Positions 60,088-64,000 of a DNA stretch of 64,000 bases are shown here, in pieces (within the stretch, counting starts at the first letter, position 1; each line of letters starts with the position of its first letter). This DNA is from Beroe forskalii (taxonomy: Eukaryota > Ctenophora > Nuda > Beroida > Beroidae), in the NCBI GenBank assembly GCA_011033025.1, contig WFMF01000149.1, positions 186,001 through 250,000 of the forward strand. The letters are read 5' to 3'. Position numbers and translations under genes: made by a program. The notes beneath the pieces are model-generated. The model did not search any database. It was not told the DNA's origin and saw only the letters and a program-made list of their open reading frames with translations.

Positions 60088-63000
60088 CTGCGGGAGGGGT
60101 TGTCACGGAGGGTTTGTCATGGAGGATGTTGCAAGAGAGAAAGTTGCTAGGGAGGGTTGTTAGGGCTTGGTTGCTTGAGGAATTGTCAGGGGATTCAATA
60201 GAAGATTCAAATATGGTTATTGGACATTGGTTAGCTAAACTGCTTTAAATTAGTGGTTGTTGACAAGAGATGGGTGTGTTAACTTGTTAAGGAAAGGTTG
60301 CTATAAGAATTGATGTCCGGAAAGACCAATTATTTTATCATTTTACTGCTTCATTTGACAGGTTCGTTAGATTTGTTTTCGTAATTCGCTGCTTATAGCA
60401 ATTTCATCATTCACGCCATCAGCTGTACGAATGTGGGAATCTTCAGTTTGTCAATATGATGCAGACTCTTTTTTTGATATGACGATGATTATGCTATTAT
60501 ATTTGACACAATTCCTGCAGTGACGATCGTTGGATGACATTTGCTGCTATTTTTAGTTAGATTTAACAAGTTTGAGCCTGAAAACAAAACAGCACTCACA
60601 CTCGGTATTTGCACTTACATGACATTTGAAAATACCTCATACTTGAGACGCGCATGAAAAATATGCGCTTCTCGGTGATTGAATCAATATTCTAAACCGT
60701 GTTGAAACGATGTTACTTGGAGGCCTACCTACTATGTAGTCAATGGCATACATGGGCTCTGAAGCTTGTGTCACTATAACGTAAGCCACACACAATACAC
60801 ATAAAACAGTAAGGTGCTAAGAGTGACCGAGAGACCCACGCCCTTTAATGTTATGGGTACACGCCCCGATTATAGACATATCGATTTACCATTTCCATCA
60901 AAAAATACATCCCAAAACCCTCAGTAGACAGTACAACTATTGGTGTGAAAATTACCATCTCCAAACTCTCCTAGAAAGCTAGAATGCAGAATATAAATAG
61001 ATCAAGATGGAGATTGGAGGTCGGCTGCTATAAATTCTATGCGGACAGGGATGTCTATGATTCAAAAACCCATGGCTACATTGTCCAGAAATGGCATTCA
61101 TTAAGAATTCCAGCACTTACACGCCCAAGTTCATCATTCTAAGCCATGATAATGACATCAGTCTGACCTGTCTATTTGCTGAGTGAAATCAATAGATCTA
61201 TGACAAAAAGTCAGGTACCGTATGGCTCTAAATGAAAGTTGAGCAAGTTTTAGCTTGCCTTATAATAAATGGGTTTGTAAAATATCCATCCCTATTGTAA
61301 TACTTGGAACAATTGAACAACATAATATACGCTTCAAGTCTTATGGAGGCAATGACATATCAATACTGTACTAAGGAAGGACATATAATATTATTTCCAG
61401 CAATTGCCTGGATACATAAACAAGCAGACTTATTCCCATATTCTGCTGATGCTTCATATGGGCATGATATGTACAATATTACCAGTGGAAACCAGCATTT
61501 GTCTTAAAATGAAAAAGGAACAGTCGGGTATTTCGATCTTTTACATGATCTTCATGCTTGAGGAAATCCATGAACAGATATGTTTCAAATAATTATGGCT
61601 TGATTGGCGATATTATTTTAAAATTCTCCAGTTATATCTACTGGGGGGAACATGTTCATTCAAAACTTCTTCGTAGTTGTAATTTTATATTGATGAGTCT
61701 ATTCAGTGAGATTCACATTGAGCTGTAGTGTACCTGATCCCGATTTGTCTGTCTAACTACCCATTGAATCCAGCATAATGATGACTGAGACCTTTAATCG
61801 AGAACAGGTGCAGAGCTGTACATTCCAGTCATTATTACAGTTCACTATCTGCTCCTTCATAATATATGCGACATGCTCCTTTATAAACAGCTTGCACTCC
61901 TTTACAAAATGAATGACAGGTGTTGGTACAGATCACTATATATAACCCTAGTTACACGAATCTATGTACCGAAACTAACAAAACTATTATTTAATTCCAG
62001 TAGATCTGCAGCTGTATGAAGGCCCCATGAACATGCTATAAGTATCTACTATCCTCACTTTCATACCATCTTACGCAATAGGTACCAGGTCAGGGCTATT
62101 ATAGTGCATGGAAAAGGAGCTGTGACGTTCAATGATAGAGTCTTATGTCATCAGGTCAGTCATATTACAGATCCATGTGCTAAGCACACGTGTCATTATG
62201 GATGGAAAGAAATTAGGTGAAACACTTGGTAGGGAACATGCCAGGTAATGAACACGTTATGTTATGGCTTCTAGGTAATGAATATATGCTAGATAATGAA
62301 CATTGGGTATACAGAATATATTCCTTGTGGATATTCATTATTCTTAGGATGTAATGAACTGATGGCTGCCATCAGATGGCTGCCGTTCATCACAATTTCT
62401 TTATCTCAAACATATTTCGATTGTTTAAATAATGTGATAATGAGTACATTCACCCCACTTCATACCTAAAAGGATATGACCCGATTTACCTGCGGTTCCA
62501 TTGTTTTAAATAATGTGGTAATTCAGGACATGCCAATATCTCGGCAGAAATACCCTACTCCTCTATCAAACATGTATTCGAGTTTCTGGGTGGATAATCA
62601 GATGATATTATCTTTGATCAAATAAGTTCTTTGTAACAATGCGATAAATACATCTTCTGACATATTACGAGGGGGGTTCCGAATGATTACGTTACATGTT
62701 ATTGTAACAAATACAACTACTGTAAACTTGATTACGAATGAAGTTAAAATCGGCCAAAAATTGATTACGTAATATGTGAACGGTCCCTTAGTGATAACTT
62801 CTGATAATCGACACCATGATATTATCTTTGATGAGGATCTTGTAGCAGCACGAGTTTAAATTTTACAAGGGTAATTTATTAGGACAAATACTGCGGATCT
62901 CTGACGCAAAACTAATCAAAGGCTTCCTGGTTTCGACTTGTGCATGAATAATGAATATATAATGTTCCGATATTGGAATGAACTTCAATCCACCCTAATG

Positions 63001-64000
63001 GAACACCGAGCATTTACAGTTTACACTGACATATCGTCAGCCCAGTAATTATTTTACTATTACTTCTGCTTATATATTAAACCAAGTGACATCCGTTTTA
63101 ATGAAATGCTGACGACACCTTTTAAATTTGCAGAGCTTACGCAAGATCCGGAATCCTGGTACATTCTACCGTTATTTCATTACGATATACCTACGGTAAA
63201 ATTCAAAAATACATCAAAATGAAATTTGTACGTCATAATGAAATCAAAATTAATTAATGCACTTGATGCTGAGTTATTTATAGCGTAATCAAAACATAAT
63301 ATATGATGATTATGGGAAGATGTATTTTATTCACCGAAACAAGAAACCATGTATTACGTAACTTTCTAATTTTCTCCATTTTGATATTTCTTCCGTGAAA
63401 ATGATCAATGATACAATCCTCCCATTAGAAACTCCTATTTGACCAGGAAATAAACCCAATTATCTCCATCTCCACCGATGATTGTAATAGACCCCACTTG
63501 TTGTAATGTGTGCTCAGATCGCCACACAATATTTGAATGTGTGCGAGGAGGGAAGAGTTGAGATGAATTGCTTGCAGAGGACCATGTAATGAGTCAGGAG
63601 TACGATAAGTGCTTGTAAACACCAAACATGGTGCTCTCTTTAAAACAGTATATTAATGATACAAGTATATTAAGTTAATATAAGTACCTTTTCCTGATAT
63701 ATATGTATTTATATATTTGACGAGGAAGACTTTTTGATGAAGGAGCACACATTACGTCTTGGTGGGGGATGATATATTATTATCATCATCCGGACATGTT
63801 GTGGTGAAAATACTGTAATTAATTAGTTTTAAAAGAGGAGATGATGTTATTTTTCTCCACCGGTGTTTTGAAACGGTATATATGTTCCACGAATTAATCA
63901 GTACAGCTGCACCACAGCGTGAATCATCTAGAATAGGACATTGCCATGACCTCGTGGAAAATAAATTTGATGACACTTGGCACTAAAATTAAGGATATGA
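60088..64000. other. Upstream intron or intergenic sequence
   Basis: The expected N-terminal DUF4062-type exons were not found here. Contents are AT-rich sequence, a MITE copy (62,668-62,790) and a dispersed repeat copy (61,128-61,180). Frames such as 63,425-63,625 and 63,752-63,976 lack domain signatures. Confidence 0.4.
62668..62790. mobile_element. MITE copy 2 (inverted, one end truncated)
   Basis: It contains GGGGTTCCGAATGATTACG, TGTTATTGTAACAAATACA and the intact end ATTACGTAATATGTGAACGG. This matches the reverse complement of the 10,933-11,112 element; the other terminal repeat is missing. Confidence 0.7.

Noticed and set aside
60088-64000. N-terminal exons of the TTC41-like gene
   Set aside because: I looked for the start of a DUF4062-type domain on the minus strand and found no convincing segment. 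It is probably beyond the window.

Overview
The window is AT-rich animal nuclear DNA. Small exons with GT-AG introns, long repeat-filled introns, an animal-type non-LTR retrotransposon and three genes with animal relatives all point to an invertebrate metazoan. I cannot fix the phylum from sequence alone. I see no bacterial or viral gene organisation, CRISPR array, tRNA or rRNA.

Layout by region. (1) 1-9,333: the 5' part of MRTO4 (ribosome assembly factor) on the minus strand. Three coding exons lie at 9,333-8,402; the rest is beyond the left edge. Its third intron holds an almost complete LINE (about 8,215-3,430, ORF1 with a PHD finger and zinc knuckles, ORF2 with endonuclease and reverse transcriptase), an older LINE fragment (1,662-981), and direct and inverted repeats. 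(2) 9,340-12,580: intergenic, with a GC-rich foldback element (9,939-10,596), a perfect-type palindrome and a MITE. (3) 12,589-60,087 and beyond the right edge: one very large minus-strand gene with the order DUF4062-type end, NACHT/STAND-type P-loop NTPase, then TPR-like helices. It is best matched to TTC41 (Gnn), a relative of nephrocystin-3. Twenty internal exons and two alternative last exons can be placed, and nearly all splice phases agree. Its N-terminus lies outside the window. (4) Nested genes: a 465-residue SVOP/SV2-type transporter on the same strand in a 17.8-kb intron (40,572-38,554), and a small plus-strand coiled-coil gene of three exons in a 3.2-kb intron (20,304-21,611), itself carrying a TTAA-flanked MITE in its first intron. 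Weaker plus-strand exon-like islands lie at 52.1-54.0 kb.

The most unusual feature is that splice sites of the TTC41-like gene are themselves parts of tandem repeats. The 83-bp exon at 48,487-48,569 has its 3' splice site repeated four times on one side and its 5' splice site repeated about sixty times on the other. Exon 18,013-18,208 ends in four copies of a 30-bp unit, each with an identical in-frame donor, so splicing could add 0, 10, 20 or 30 residues. The acceptor of exon 18,623-18,770 has degenerate copies upstream, and the exon ending at 14,356 is followed within about 15 bases by a 0.95-kb minisatellite.

Most breaks in otherwise good reading frames (LINE ORFs, one TTC41 exon, one TTC41 acceptor) are explained by single-base indels. 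This pattern fits draft-assembly error at least as well as gene decay. The three genes have unrelated roles (ribosome assembly, STAND/TPR scaffold, membrane transport) and do not form a functional cluster.
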